Positions 36,038-47,600 of a stretch of 64,000 nucleotides of DNA are shown here, in pieces (the first letter of the stretch is position 1; each line of letters starts with the position of its first letter). Source of the stretch: Lepiota brunneoincarnata. Taxonomy: Eukaryota; Basidiomycota; Agaricomycetes; Agaricales; Agaricaceae. The position numbers were made by a program, and so were the translations under genes. The notes below the pieces were generated by a model. The model did not search any database. It saw only the letters and a list, made by a program, of their open reading frames with translations, and was not told where the DNA came from. The DNA lies in NCBI GenBank assembly GCA_023014365.1, contig JAEBUN010000001.1:2852001-2916000 (forward strand). The letters run 5' to 3'.

Positions 36038-38134
36038 ATGATGAGCCTTCGTCCTCCTTCCACAAGCCCAAGCCCGTCCCCTGGGCCAAGCGAGAACGGA
36101 AAGGTCAGCGCCCGTCAGTCCATGGGTCCCTCTGCCCGCGGCACGCCCACCTTGGCTCCGGCCTCTCCCCGTCCAGGTGGCCAATCCTAGCGCAAGGCCC
36201 ACTAGCGAGCTTCTCGGGAGTGCAGGCATGTTCCAAACCCCAGAAGGTCAGTCTTCCGCCTCCCTCTTCCCGTCCCATCCCCTAATCTCAGTCCAGCCGA
36301 GGCCCTGGACCAGTGGTTTGAGAATCTCCAGAATTACGAAGCTACTCTCGTACGTCTTCATCCCCAAATCCTGTTGCCAATCGTTCAATCCCCTTTGCAG
36401 GAGGATATGGCTGCTGCCTCCTTAGACGTTAATTTCAAAGAGGAATTGGGTGCCATCGAGCAATGTAAGTCCCCCTCTCATTTTCATCAGCTCTAGTCAC
36501 CTAACCCTTCCTTAGGGTTCAAGGTCCTCTCAGAAGCAGAGCGCACAGCCGCTCTTTACAGTCTTCTCCAACATTCTACTCAAGTTCAAATTCGCTTCTT
36601 CATCACCGTTCTTCAACAAATGGCCAGGTCCGACCCGATGACAGCCCTCTTGAGCCCTGCCATGGGTATGCATCACTTTTCTTTCTGTTCATCAATCAAA
36701 AATAACCGCCGTTTATTTCAGGATCCATGCAAAGCCAGATGGAAGCAAGTCTCGCGAGGATGAAATCTCCCGGCCTCAAGTCAACGATGCCCGCATCCCC
36801 GACGACACGCAGCTTCAATGCCAACAATCGCCAGTCGCTCATTCTGGACAACAATTCAAATTTCTTGTCCCCCGACTCCGCTGTTGCAAACCCGAGTGGC
36901 ACCACTGACGCCGCCGCCACGCTTGCTCAACAGAGGGCCAAACTCAAGGCCAGCAATGCCGCCCACCGCATCTCCGCCCCCGTCTTAGCTTCGGCGGGTG
37001 GGGATGTGCGAGCTTCCTGGGCCGCGTCATCCCAGCTGGCCCAAGTCTCAGAGGCAAATGCGCCTATCCAAGAGGTTGTCGTCAACGCCTCTCGTCCCAA
37101 GAGTAGTGATTTCTCGGGCTCGCTTCCCTCCCCTCATCTCGGAGGATCTACCGGCGAGGGCGACAGCTGGGCTAGCATGGTCAATACCCCCGCGACCTCC
37201 CTCTTCCCCAAGAACACTCAATCTCTGGACTCGGCTTCAAACAAGCTCAACGACTGGAACAAGAATGCTGCCCCTGGTGTACCTCGCATGGGTGATCCCA
37301 CTATTCATCGCCGCAGGGCGCCAGGTCTCGATGGCAAAAATGACAACAATAACCAGCACTATGATGACAACGGGAATCTAGTCAATGGAAGTCAGAACCA
37401 GAACCAACAAGGACGTAACGCACCTGGCAACTTCAGAAACCCCAGTGGGGCGTGGTCAGGAAGGAGCCCGGCGCTCAACAATCACAACAACAACAACAAC
37501 AACAACCGGTTTGGCGGGAATGACAATGACCCGAATGGGATCAACGGATTGGGCATGCAGCTCAACGGGTTACATCTGGGAATGGGGAGTCCACAGATGC
37601 CTGGAATGGGGATGCCACTTGCTGGTATGCCACCCATGAGTCCGTTTAACATGAACATGCTTAGTGCGATGGCACTGTCACCTGAAGCGCAGCTGTTGGC
37701 TGCCCAAGTGGCTGCGAGTGGCTATGGACACCCTGGATGGCTAGGAATGCAGCCAATGCCTGCTGCAATGAATAATAATAATAATCGGAGAGGACCGCCA
37801 AGTGGACGGATGCCTGGGGCTAAGAGCGCGTCCAGCATAGGGGGTAGGGCGGATGGGGGAACGCCCAAGGCGGAGGAAGACGTCGATCCCTGCGTTGTTG
37901 AATGATATTCCGGCGTGGCTGAGGAGTTTGAGGCTGCACAAGTATACACCCAACTTCGAGGGGATGAAATGGCAGGATATTGTGACGCTGGACGAGGCGC
38001 AGCTTGAGGGAAAGGGAGTGGCTGCGCTTGGTGCGAGGAGGAAGATGATGAAGACATTTGAACTAGTGAGGAAGAAGATGGGGATGGAGGGAGCGTTGTC
38101 CGGGGGCGGTCCTGCTCAGAGCGCTGCTACTTAG
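36038..38134 (+). CDS. VTS1: Vts1-type SAM-domain RNA-binding protein, frame break before SAM
   Basis: A Smaug/Vts1 family post-transcriptional regulator that binds stem-loops in mRNAs through its SAM domain and promotes deadenylation. It starts at 36038. A 73-nt intron (GTCAGC to GTCCAG) joins SENGK to [14 protein letters not shown]. Further introns give [75 protein letters not shown] and [10 protein letters not shown]. Then comes a long low-complexity region rich in Asn and Met-Pro-Gly, including an N7 run near 37488-37507. The C-terminal SAM domain reads [40 protein letters not shown] and [20 protein letters not shown] up to the stop at 38134. However, the main frame ends at 37905, 15 nt after a CCC triplet (37888-37890). 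The SAM frame is reached only by dropping one base there (EEDVDP to ALLNDIP). No intron fits. Confidence 0.85.
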
Positions 38135-39420
38135 ACTGGGGTGGTTGGTGAAAAAGTACCAGCTATTTGCTGTAGCGTTGAACCCTTCTCCTCAAATTTC
38201 TCCTCTTTTTTTCCTCAAAAGCTTGGTTTATCGTTCTTTTTCTGCCTTCTGCCGTACGCTCCGCCTCGCATCCTCCCACCACTGTGACGCACCCACGACC
38301 CCAAGTATCTCTCTTAATATTTGATGTGCATATGTCCTTTCCTCTTTTCGAATCTTGATTAGCAATTTCTCTTTCGTACTACCGAAACACGAACGAGGGG
38401 CGTGACGGCCGTGGGGACCATCTTCCCACCCTGGATGTCGTTATAGTTCGGGCTGTTTTTCTGTAGTTCTACCCTTGGTAGCTTAGTACTTGATATTTTA
38501 CGAGTGTGTCATGGTGGTGTATGACTAAATAAATACGTTTTCCTTTTCCTTTTCTGATAATGCGTGACAGAGATGCGATAAACTGTTGAAGCCTTTGAGA
38601 ATGCTTTGGTAAACCACCTTGGGAAAGGCGGGAGAGTGGATTCAGTGCTTACGACTGAATTACGTCACAAGTCGCCAGGGGGGCAAAAACGTGCTTAGGT
38701 CCCTATGGTCCCTGTTGTGTTAATTGAGGTCCCTCGGGTACCTGTGTACACATTGTATAAAAAGGTGCGGGAATATACGGAGGGGAAAGGGGGAGAACGA
38801 GTTGAATACAGAACGATGTGCGGCGCGTAGATCAAGCCTACGAATGACCTGCCCGGATATCCATATATAACCCTGTTTGCCTTGTGAAAAAGAGCCTTGG
38901 GTTCCACGCTCTCGGGCCTTCTTTATACTTCTTCCCTTCCTGCTACACCTGTGCTCGAGGTGAGTTGTTGTGTGGTCTGGCTATCGACCGCCCCTTGGCT
39001 CTTGGCCCTTGTTCGCATGTACCCCTCGGAGGTCGCGGCGACCCCTGGCTTAAGCGCCAAAGTTCCCATAGCTTACCCCACTGCGTCGTTAGTCGGGCGG
39101 AGGGCTGATTGGGAATGCTCGATAATCCAAAGCATTTGGTAACCGGACTAATTGGTTCTCGCGAGGCAGCAAAGCGCGAGCCCCAAGGTGTCACCTTTTC
39201 AGGTCCCCCCCTTCGCTCCTCCTTTCATCAGAAAGAGCACATTCTTCCCATTTCTGCCCCTGCATCAATTCGCTGATGCTGATCTCTATTCGCTTAATCC
39301 TCTCTCCACAGGTTTCAAAAAGTTATATAAACCCTGCTCGGTGTTCGCCCCCCTCCCCTCAAGGCCAAGCCTCTTTAGATTATTGGGACCTCTGAGATTT
39401 GTTGTTCGTGAATCACCACC
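38135..39420. other. Intergenic region upstream of the SDR pair
   Basis: Contains the VTS1 3' UTR and the promoter of the first SDR gene. Short frames (38695-38907 minus, 38884-39142 plus) show no family signature. About 120 bp before 39421 is similar to the segment before 42184. Confidence 0.45.
39324..39330 (+). promoter_or_regulatory. TATA box of SDR copy 1
   Basis: TATATAA in the context AAAAAGTTATATAAACC, 91-97 nt before the start codon. The homologous place before copy 2 reads AAGAAGCTATCACTTTG, so the element is lost there. Confidence 0.55.
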
Positions 39421-40774
39421 ATGTCCGCACGCTCGAGCAGAAACGCTTCGCCGCTGCGCCCTGGATTTGGGAGTCCGGCATCGTACACCGTGAACGTGAT
39501 GTCAGTTGCGGATGATCTGCATCCTGTGCTTCATGCTGGACGCGTCGCGGTGATTACGGGCGCGGGTAGTGGGATTGGAAAGGCCGCTGCCAAGGAACTT
39601 GCAAAGTAAACATTTTCTTCTTCTTTCTTGTTATTCCACTTCTTTGCGATTGGGGGAAGAGGGTCTCGATTTTGGCGTTATCGTTATCGAGAGTATTTGG
39701 GGGGCCGATCACTGACGTCAAAGCTCTCTGCAGGTTAGGATTGAAGATCGCCCTTGCGGATGTTGATGAGGAGAACCTAAAGGCTATCGGACAAGAGCTG
39801 ATTGAATCTATTGGCGCCCAGAATGTGTTGATCATACCCACAGATGTGTCCAAGTTGGATCAGGTAGTCAAACTGAAAGAGAAGGTGTATGATACTTGGG
39901 GAGAGGTGAATTATGTTCGATCAGGGCATTGCTTGGTGCTGATATCCCTCTTCAGGTCGCTGTTCTTATGAATAACGCTGGGATCGGTACGAGGGGAACT
40001 TCATGGGAGGGTACTGAGAATTGGCGCCAGATTTTCGACGTGAATGTCTTTGGGTGGGTTTTAACAGCAACGTTCTCATGTTGGGGCACTAAGATGTGGG
40101 TTCAGTATTGTCAATGTACAACACACGTTTGTGCCTGTAGGTGTTACTATGTCGGAAATATGTGGTCACTGATTACCCGTACACCAACAGTCTATGCTTC
40201 ACCAGGAAAACCAAGCAATGATCATCAACACCGGATCCAAACAGGGCATTACCAATCCCCCGTATGATTTCCTTCATAGACGTTCATTTCGTGGTTTTTT
40301 AATTTGGGTGCAGTGGAAATGCCGCTTATAATGCATCCAAAGCTGCAGTCAAGAGCCTCACAGAAGGTCTCTCTCACGAACTCCGCGAACGCCCGGAGAG
40401 TAATGTTACCGCTCATCTCTTCATGTATGTAAATTTTCTCTCCCAGGCGCTTGATATTTTCTCAATACTCCCTCGACGGCAGCCCCGGATGGACTTGGAC
40501 CGGGATGACGGGTGATGATAACATCAAGTCAAAACCAGCAGGCGCATGGACGGCGGAGGACACTGTATTGTATATGCTGGACAAAGTCCGGGAGGGAGCA
40601 TTTTATGTTCTTGTGCCGGACAACGAGACGAAGAGGGAGGTGGATCAGTTGAGGATTATGTGGGGCGCTGCGGACATTGCTGAGGGGAGGCCGGCGTTGA
40701 GCCGGTGGCACAAGGATTATAAGCCGTTGTTTGAGGAGTTCATTCGAGATGGTTTGGCGGCGCTTGACGTGTGA
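39421..40774 (+). CDS. Short-chain dehydrogenase/reductase, tandem copy 1
   Basis: A classical-type NAD(P)-dependent SDR of unknown substrate, probably cytosolic. Seven exons (39421-39605, 39734-39905, 39956-40053, 40106-40136, 40191-40261, 40314-40424, 40483-40774) sum to 319 residues in phase. Motifs in order: a 40-residue polar N-terminus (MSARSSRNASPLRPGFG), GRVAVITGAGSGIGKAAAKE (cofactor loop), ALADVD (acidic residue after beta-2, suggesting NAD preference), IPTDVSKLDQV, VAVLMNNAGIG, NTGSKQG with the catalytic Ser region, and NAAYNASKAAVKSL (catalytic Tyr and Lys). The C-terminal exon ends GRPALSRWHKDYKPLFEEF. The start codon is supported by the TATA box and by conservation with copy 2 from the first residue. 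Confidence 0.88.
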
Positions 40775-41318
40775 TACCCTCATTTACGAGAGGGAACAGT
40801 CGATAAAGGAAGAAGATAATTTTGTTTTTCATTCTGTTAAAAATCGATTTGATGTACATTCATGGAAGACTGCCAGATATGCGCTTAGAACTGCCGGATG
40901 TGATGTTCCAGGATGTTTCCTACGATCGGAAACAGCCAGCCATTGTAGGGCAGTAGGGGACCTAGCCTGAAGGCTCCATCAAAAAGATTGGGGGACCACT
41001 GTACTTTGGGCGTAGTATCCTAGACAACCTACCAGGTCTTATAATTTCAAGCACGCCCGGCTTCCTGCTTTCCTCCTCTTCCACTTCCACCTCCTGCTTG
41101 ACGCATGGCCTCTGAACTGCCTTTGATCTAGTACTACCGGGACTGCGGAGTTCACACCATCGCGTGGGTCCTTAACAGCACACAGCAACATGGGCTAGTC
41201 TTCAAGGGGAGTCGATCGAGCTTCGTCCAAACACCATGACACTCCCCCTCTCTGGCAATTCTCCCATACATGTGCCTCTAATCTGATCGGGGGCCAATAC
41301 CGCGAGTCCGGCGAAACC
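40775..41318. other. Intergenic region between SDR copy 1 and the peptide gene
   Basis: About 0.54 kb with a CT-rich stretch near 41070-41100 and a CCAAT pentamer at 41294-41298 just before the TATA box of the peptide gene. No gene seen. Confidence 0.45.
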
Positions 41319-41324
41319 TATAAA
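41319..41324 (+). promoter_or_regulatory. TATA box of the CS-alpha-beta peptide gene
   Basis: TATAAA in the context ACCTATAAAGTGG, 49-54 nt before the peptide start codon, with a CCAAT box about 20 bp further upstream. Confidence 0.55.
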
Positions 41325-41372
41325 GTGGTCCCCAACTATGCAGCACCACTCTATAAGTCCAACTCGACAGAT

Positions 41373-41624
41373 ATGAGACTTATTCTCGCTCTCGCCTTTG
41401 TGTTATACCTCCTCCAGACTTCGAGTCTCAGCATGGCGGCCGCCGAGCTCTGTGACCCAAGTGTGTGCAACGCCATGTGCCGGGGGGCACGTTGCGGATA
41501 TGGTCTCTGCAGAGGGGTTCCTCGTAAGTTTTTGTGTACTAGAAACTCCTGAAGCTCGTTCAACTTGACTGGAATAGCGTCCTGCCATTGTGAAAGCTGT
41601 GGATGGTCACACCCAGATCTTTAA
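41373..41624 (+). CDS. Secreted defensin-like peptide with CS-alpha-beta cysteine pattern
   Basis: Two exons (41373-41523 and 41578-41624) separated by a 54-nt intron (GTAAGT to AATAG) give 65 residues. Residues 1-22 are a clear signal peptide (MRLILALAFVLYLLQTSSLS). The mature peptide of about 40 residues has eight Cys. It shows the full CS-alpha-beta signature: C-x3-C (CNAMC), G-x-C (GYGLC) and C-x-C (CHC). The last motif appears only after splicing, since the unspliced frame ends in a different tail without it. Such scaffolds occur in fungal, plant and animal defensins and related secreted peptides, where the pairs form a helix-sheet disulfide core. The gene sits between two tandem SDR paralogues on the same strand with its own CCAAT and TATA elements. 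Antimicrobial function is a guess from the fold only. Confidence 0.65.
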
Positions 41625-42183
41625 ACAAACAACCACAGGGGCCGAGTTGTTAATGGTCGTTGCGATACCGTACCGCCACTTTGCTCCCAATGGTTCTGAT
41701 AGATAGAATTATGTGTATGATGATATTGTGAATCTGGCATTCATTCAATGTCCCAACTCGCGAAATACAGGAGGTCCTCTGCTCATGCCGGTGCTCTAGT
41801 CGATCGAGGAAGCTGTATGCATCTGCTGTGGGTGGGAGAAGCTCATTTCTATCCGCAGTTCCGCTACGTCTACAGCGATTCCATTTGGCTCTTCTTTCGT
41901 CATCCTGACTTTTAATGTGTCGACGAGTGGTCCGGTGATGACTGCTGGCTCGAATGCTTTGATATTCTAAATCGATGATCACCGGGCTGGAATGTCTAGG
42001 ATCCGACTTCGTACCGATTCGTTGATGCTAATCCCCATTCGTGATTCTTCCACAGGGTTCAAGAAGCTATCACTTTGAGACTTCGATATTCTTTTGTCCA
42101 CTTCCCTCAAGCCTAGGCCTTTTCGGATATTGGACCTCTTGAGATTGGTGTCTGTGAATCGCTGAGCCCCAATTCACTCGGTA
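41625..42183. other. Intergenic region upstream of SDR copy 2
   Basis: The last 150 bp is a diverged copy of the promoter-proximal segment of copy 1 (shared strings such as GATGCTAATC/GATGCTGATC and CCACAGG-TTCAA). The rest shows nothing recognisable. Confidence 0.45.
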
Positions 42184-43546
42184 ATGTCTGCACGCTCGAG
42201 CAGGAACGGATCGCCACTGCGTCCCGGATCCGGGCATCCAGGTTCGTACACCGTGAATGTGATGTCCGTTGCGGACGATTTGCATCCTGTGATTCACGCG
42301 GGGCGTGTTGCGGTGATTACGGGTGCGGCTAGTGGAATTGGGAGGGCTGCTGCCAAGGAGCTGGCAAGGTAATCTTCTTCTCCTCGTTATGATACATCTT
42401 TACGATTGGGGAGGGGGGTTCGGTCCCGATACTATTGGTGTTATCGTTATCAAGGTATTTTGGGCTGATTGCTGATGTCAAAACACCCTGCAGGTTGGGG
42501 TTGAAGATCGCCATCGCGGATGTCGATGAGGGGAAGCTAAATGTAGTCGGACAGGAGCTGATTGAATCGATTGGTGCCCAGAATGTGTTAATCATACCCA
42601 CAGATGTGTCCAAGTTGGATCAAGTCGTAAGGCTGAAGGAGATGGTGTACGATACCTGGGGAGAGGTGAGTTATGTTTGATCGGCGGGGCGTCCATCCAT
42701 TGGTACTCAAGTCCCTCTGCAGGTTGCCGTTCTTATGAATAATGCTGGGATTGGTACCATGGGACCTTCATGGGGGGCTGCTGAGACTTGGCACCAAGTT
42801 TTTGATGTTAATGTATTCGGGTGTGTCCTTCCTGCGACGTTCTTGATGTTGGGGAACTGAGGCGTGGTCCAGCATTGCCAACGTGCAACATACCTTTGTA
42901 CCTGTGGGTGTATTGCGTTACAAAGACACGTATGGTCACTACTGATTACCCCGCACACAATAGGCTATGCTTCACCAGGAGAACCAAGCGATGATCCTCA
43001 ACATGGGCTCCAAACGAGGCATCACCAATACTCCGTATGTTTTCCCTTCATCGTTCGTCCATTTCACGGCTTCTAATTTTGGTGCAGTGGAAATGCAGCC
43101 TACAACGCATCTAAGGCTGCAGTCAACAGTCTCACAGAAAGTCTAGCTCATGAGCTTCGCGAACGCCCGGAGAGCAATGTTACTGTTCATCTCTTAATGC
43201 ATGTCGCTTTTATTTGGTAAACGCTCGGGTGTTTTCTAATACCCCAGTCGATAGCCCCGGACGGACTTGGACTAGAATGACCGGTGATGATGGCATCAAA
43301 CCAAAGCCGGCAGGTGCATGGACGGCGGAGGAGACTGTATTGTTTATGTTGGACAAGGTCCGGGGAGGAGCGTTTTATGTTCTTGTGCCAGACAACGAGA
43401 CGAAGAGGGAGGTGGATCAGTTGAGGATTATGTGGGGCGCTGCGGACATCGCTGAGGGGAGGCCGGCGTTGAGTCGGTGGCACAAGGATTATAAGCCGTT
43501 GTTTGAGGAGTTTATTCGAGATGGTTTGGCGGCGCTTGATGTATGA
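42184..43546 (+). CDS. Short-chain dehydrogenase/reductase, tandem copy 2
   Basis: A paralogue of the gene at 39421 with the same seven-exon layout and motifs: GRVAVITGAASGIGRAAAKE, AIADVD, VAVLMNNAGIG, NMGSKRG and NAAYNASKAAVNSLTE with the catalytic Tyr and Lys. The last exon is almost identical to copy 1 at DNA level (TKREVDQLRIMWGAADIAEG onward), whereas the first exons differ at many positions. Intron 6 (43199-43254) starts GCATGT where copy 1 has GTATGT, so it needs a GC-AG intron to stay in frame. The frame is otherwise intact. The promoter lacks the TATA box of copy 1. This copy may be expressed differently or less efficiently. Confidence 0.85.
43199..43254 (+). other. GC-AG intron in SDR copy 2
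   Basis: Donor GCATGT, acceptor GATAG. The orthologous intron of copy 1 (40425-40482) has GTATGT. Splicing yields the conserved IPGRTWTRMTGDD junction. Confidence 0.65.
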
Positions 43547-44635
43547 TCGGTACTCCCCACATCTCCAAGAGGGAGGTCGATGTTAAACTTGTATTTTATT
43601 TTGTTAGCATCATTCGGTGTTCATTCACCCGGTGAACGCGTTGCCGGATATGATGATCCTCATCTTTCGGGGTGCTCGGCTTCATTCCCAATCGCTCTGC
43701 ATTTCTAATTTCTATTTATTTAGCTTATTACAGATATGGAATCAGCATCGTCGACACGATGCATCCCCAGATCAAGGAGGGACTAGCGGGGCTTGGGGGA
43801 TCGGTAAATTGCATTGTTCAGTTATCCATCACCTGGAATTTCGGATAATCGCAGTCCCGCGGAGCAGAGACCGAAGTTCCGTTTGCTGCTAAAAATATGC
43901 TGCTGGGGAAGCTACTGAGAAATTGGCACTTTGGGAGCTCAGTCTCAAAGTGTACAATGGTGGGAGGGGACAGAGGATCGTGTGCTTAATAGTGTTGACT
44001 ATGAGCCACAACGGGGGGGTATTGGCGTAGTCGGATCTTGACAGGGATAGTAATTCCGACGGCATTTTGAAAGACCGTCGTCACCCGGGTCCTACATACT
44101 TGCACTGCGTGCGGCGCCATCTGCCGCATAACGTGTTCGAGCCAACTGTCTATGTCAGGGACGGTACACGCCTATGAATTAGAGACGATGATGGACAGAA
44201 CACTGGACCTGGTTAAGGTCCGTCCGGATTAAAAATACAAAAGTTGTCATCGTCAGACATTGCGCGGAGGCGTTGCGTACGCAGCAACGCGTAAGGATGA
44301 ATGGAGGACAAACGCGAAATGAGCATGTGATGGCGATATTTACGACTGACAGCGCGTAGACTGCTCCCCAAAGGTGAAATCAGGGCGCTTAAGAGCGTAT
44401 TAGCGACCCTGAGCTAGCAAGGTCATGTGGGGGACAAGCTCCGGTGTGGGGATCACTGATCTTCACTTGCACATTCATATTCTTATTCTTGTCATCGCAA
44501 TAAGTGTAAACACCCGTGACGTATATAAGAACCTGCCTGTTTTTTCTTCATTCCCTCCTGTTTCTGCCTATTGCTCCTCTTTATCATCGCACATCGTCGC
44601 AGCTATCTGCTACGATCATCTCATCACTGTCATCA
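43547..44635. other. Intergenic region upstream of GDH2
   Basis: About 1.1 kb, no gene recognised. The last 100 bp before the GDH2 start is pyrimidine-rich with ACGTATATAAGAAC around 44518-44531. The TATATAA there is a plausible TATA box about 110 nt upstream of the start. Confidence 0.45.
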
Positions 44636-47600
44636 ATGTCCACCTCAGAACCACCATCGCCTCCTGCAGTACACCCCATCCCAAAGCTCGCGCTCGACGG
44701 ATCTTCTCATAGCAGCGAAAATTCTCTTCACCGCGTCAAGAATATTCCTGGATACACCACTCCTGTCTTCAAGGGCAAGGAAGAACAGCGTGCTCTCGTC
44801 GAGCACGATGTTGCCGCCAAGGTCCGTTCCCACGTACTCTTCGGCGGGCGGAGCATCACTGATCACCCTTTTCTCATTAGGGCTTTATCCCCCGCGAGCT
44901 CGTCGCCGGCGAAGTCAACTGGTTCTACTCCAATCTCGGTATCGATGATACCTACTTTCAGATTGAATCTCGAGAGGTCATCTCCGATCATATCATTGCC
45001 CTTTTCGGAGCCAAGATAATGGCTTACACCAAACATGACCCCTCAACCCTCGTTATCGACTTGGAGAGGATTGATGAACGTGGAAATGGCGCGACATTCA
45101 TTCATACCAGTGCGCCTGGTTTCACCACAACCGAGGGACCTGGCGCCACTTGCGAAGCTCGGTAAGTTCTGATTTCGATTTGGGGGACGATCCTTCTCCC
45201 TGCGCTGCTTCGCATTATGCTTTGCCTTGGACGCGATGCGTATATACGACAATGTCCACTACTCGGAATGCTAATGCCCTCGTCGCAGAATCGACGAGTT
45301 ATTTTTGGACAAGTCGACATCTGACAACGCATATCGACTGGAGACTTTCCGTTCGGCTGGTTCTATTTCGGCTACGGCTTCCCAGCAGCTTCGATGTTAC
45401 TTCGTCACCAAATGTAACTTCCCTAAGACCAAGTCCGAAGCTAATCCAGGCCAGACCGATATCCGCACAGTCTCCGACTCGGCTTTCTTGGAGAAGGCTA
45501 CCAAGAATACACTAGATATCTACCAACAGGTCATGTCGAATGTCGAGATCCGTCACGGTCCTGTCATCGAAGTCTATGAGGTTGAGGGTACTCGCGAAAG
45601 GAGGTTGGTTATCGGGTACAAGATGGGCACCACTTCTCGCTTTTTCAGGCAAGTGCTCTTCACCTTGAATTACTCATTTGTAAATTTGACATTCCCCTAG
45701 CGCCTTGTCAAACCTCTATCACTTCTACTCCCTTTACTCTGCACGTAAATACGTCGGTGAGTCCTTATCTTTATTGTCCCCTGAAACGAGCCGTTTCTCA
45801 TTGCGCGATAACAGAGCAATTCTCCAATGGCATTACTATCATCTCCCTGTATCTCAACCCCCTCCCGAACACCTCAGCGCCCCCTATTGAACACTCTATC
45901 TTCCAAGTCATGAAAGAGGCTTCACTCCTTTTCTGCCTTCCCGATAACCCTTTCTTCTTGCCCAAGTCCCTGGTAAGCCATGCAGTACAGGAGGCTACCT
46001 ATGCGTGTAAGTTGGATTGGTCGCATGGCGTCGGCCTATGGTTTGACGATATTTCCCAGACTGCGGTTGGATCTTTGCTCAACACTTCTGTAACCGTCTC
46101 GGGCCTGCTTACTTGCAACTCAAGAATGTGTTGGATGAATCGGATCCCACTCATGCCGAGGTCTTGAACAGCATTAAGCGAAGGTTCCGCGAGGAGACTT
46201 TCACTCGCGAGAGTATTGCCCAAGTCATCCATGCACACTCTGATCTGGTACGAAACAAACCTATGTGCCCAGCGAAATTTTAATTTTTGCCTCGTTCAGA
46301 TTCGCTTGCTTTACGTTAACTTTGCCATGGCCCATTACCCACAAAATGATGATGCATCCATATTGGGGTACGCTACCCTTGATTTGGTACCTCAGCAACT
46401 ATCTGACAAGCCTATCTAGCCCGACACTCTCATATCAGCGCCTTCAAACCGTTCAGCCGTTGTCGGATGAGGAACTATATGATAAGATCCGTCGTAGCGT
46501 ACCAAATAAACAGGAGCTGCAGGTCCTCGAAAGCTTCCTCATCTTCAACAAGTCAGTTGTTTTCCTAGTGCAATGACGCGAACATATTCTGAAACTTAGT
46601 AAGGCATGTCTTGAAGACCAACTTCTACCAACCAACCAAGGTTGCCTTGTCGTTCCGCCTCGCACCACAGTTTTTGCCCGAAGTTGAGTATCCTAAGGCC
46701 CCATTCGGTCTTTTCTTTGTTATTGGCAACGAGTTCCGTGGCTTCCACATACGCTTCCGTGATGTTGCTCGTGGTGGTATTCGTCTTGTCATGTCGAGAA
46801 ACAAGGAGTTAGTCTTTTTCACTGCCAACCGTTTGGAGCCAAGGATGCTAATTTATCTGCAGGAATTACTCTATTAATCAACGCATGTTATTCGATGAGA
46901 ACTACAACTTAGCTTCTACCCAGTCATTAAAGAACAAAGATATCCCGGAAGGAGGAGCCAAGGGCACCATTCTGCCATCTCTGGGTGCCAACCCAAGGCG
47001 CTGTTTTGAGAAATATGTTGATGTGAGTGATGCTGTTTGTTGAGCGAGCAATTGAATGTTTATGTTCCACTGCCTAGGCTATCGTTGACCTCCTCATCCC
47101 CGGACAAACTCCTGGAATCAAAGAGCCTATAGTGGATTTGTATGGCAAGCCCGAGTTATTATTCTTCGGCCCCGACGAAGGTACCGCCGACATGATGGAC
47201 TGGGCAGCCCGTAGGTCCAGCTTTGTCTCCGAACTATTGCCACTGTTAATCAGTCTCCTATAGTGCACGCTCGTTCTCGTGGCGCTGAAACATGGTGGAA
47301 GTCCTTCACAACCGGCAAGAGCGCAGAGAATCTTGGCGGCGTTCCTCATGATACTTATGGGATGACTTCACTATCGATCCGACAATACGTCCTCGGTATC
47401 TACAAGCAGCTTGGCCTCAGGGAAAAAGATATCACTAAGCTTCAGACTGGTGGTCCTGATGGCGATCTTGGTTCGAGTGAGTAACGATCGGTTGACGTTT
47501 GGTTACTTGGTCCCTAATGATTTGCAAAGATGAGATTCTCTTGTCCTCAGACAAGACAATCGCTATTATCGATGGCAGTGGCGTACTCCATGACCCCGCA

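Larger units (their letters stand above)
39310..43546 (+). repeat. Tandem duplication of an SDR gene with its proximal promoter
   Basis: Two direct copies (about 39.31-40.77 kb and 42.05-43.55 kb) share exon-intron structure and about 120 bp of 5' flank. They are separated by 1.3 kb that contains the CS-alpha-beta peptide gene. Confidence 0.8.

Noticed and set aside
36100..36200. An apparent stop early in VTS1 after the PRPGGQS segment
   Set aside because: A 73-nt intron (GTCAGC to GTCCAG) restores the conserved frame in phase 0.
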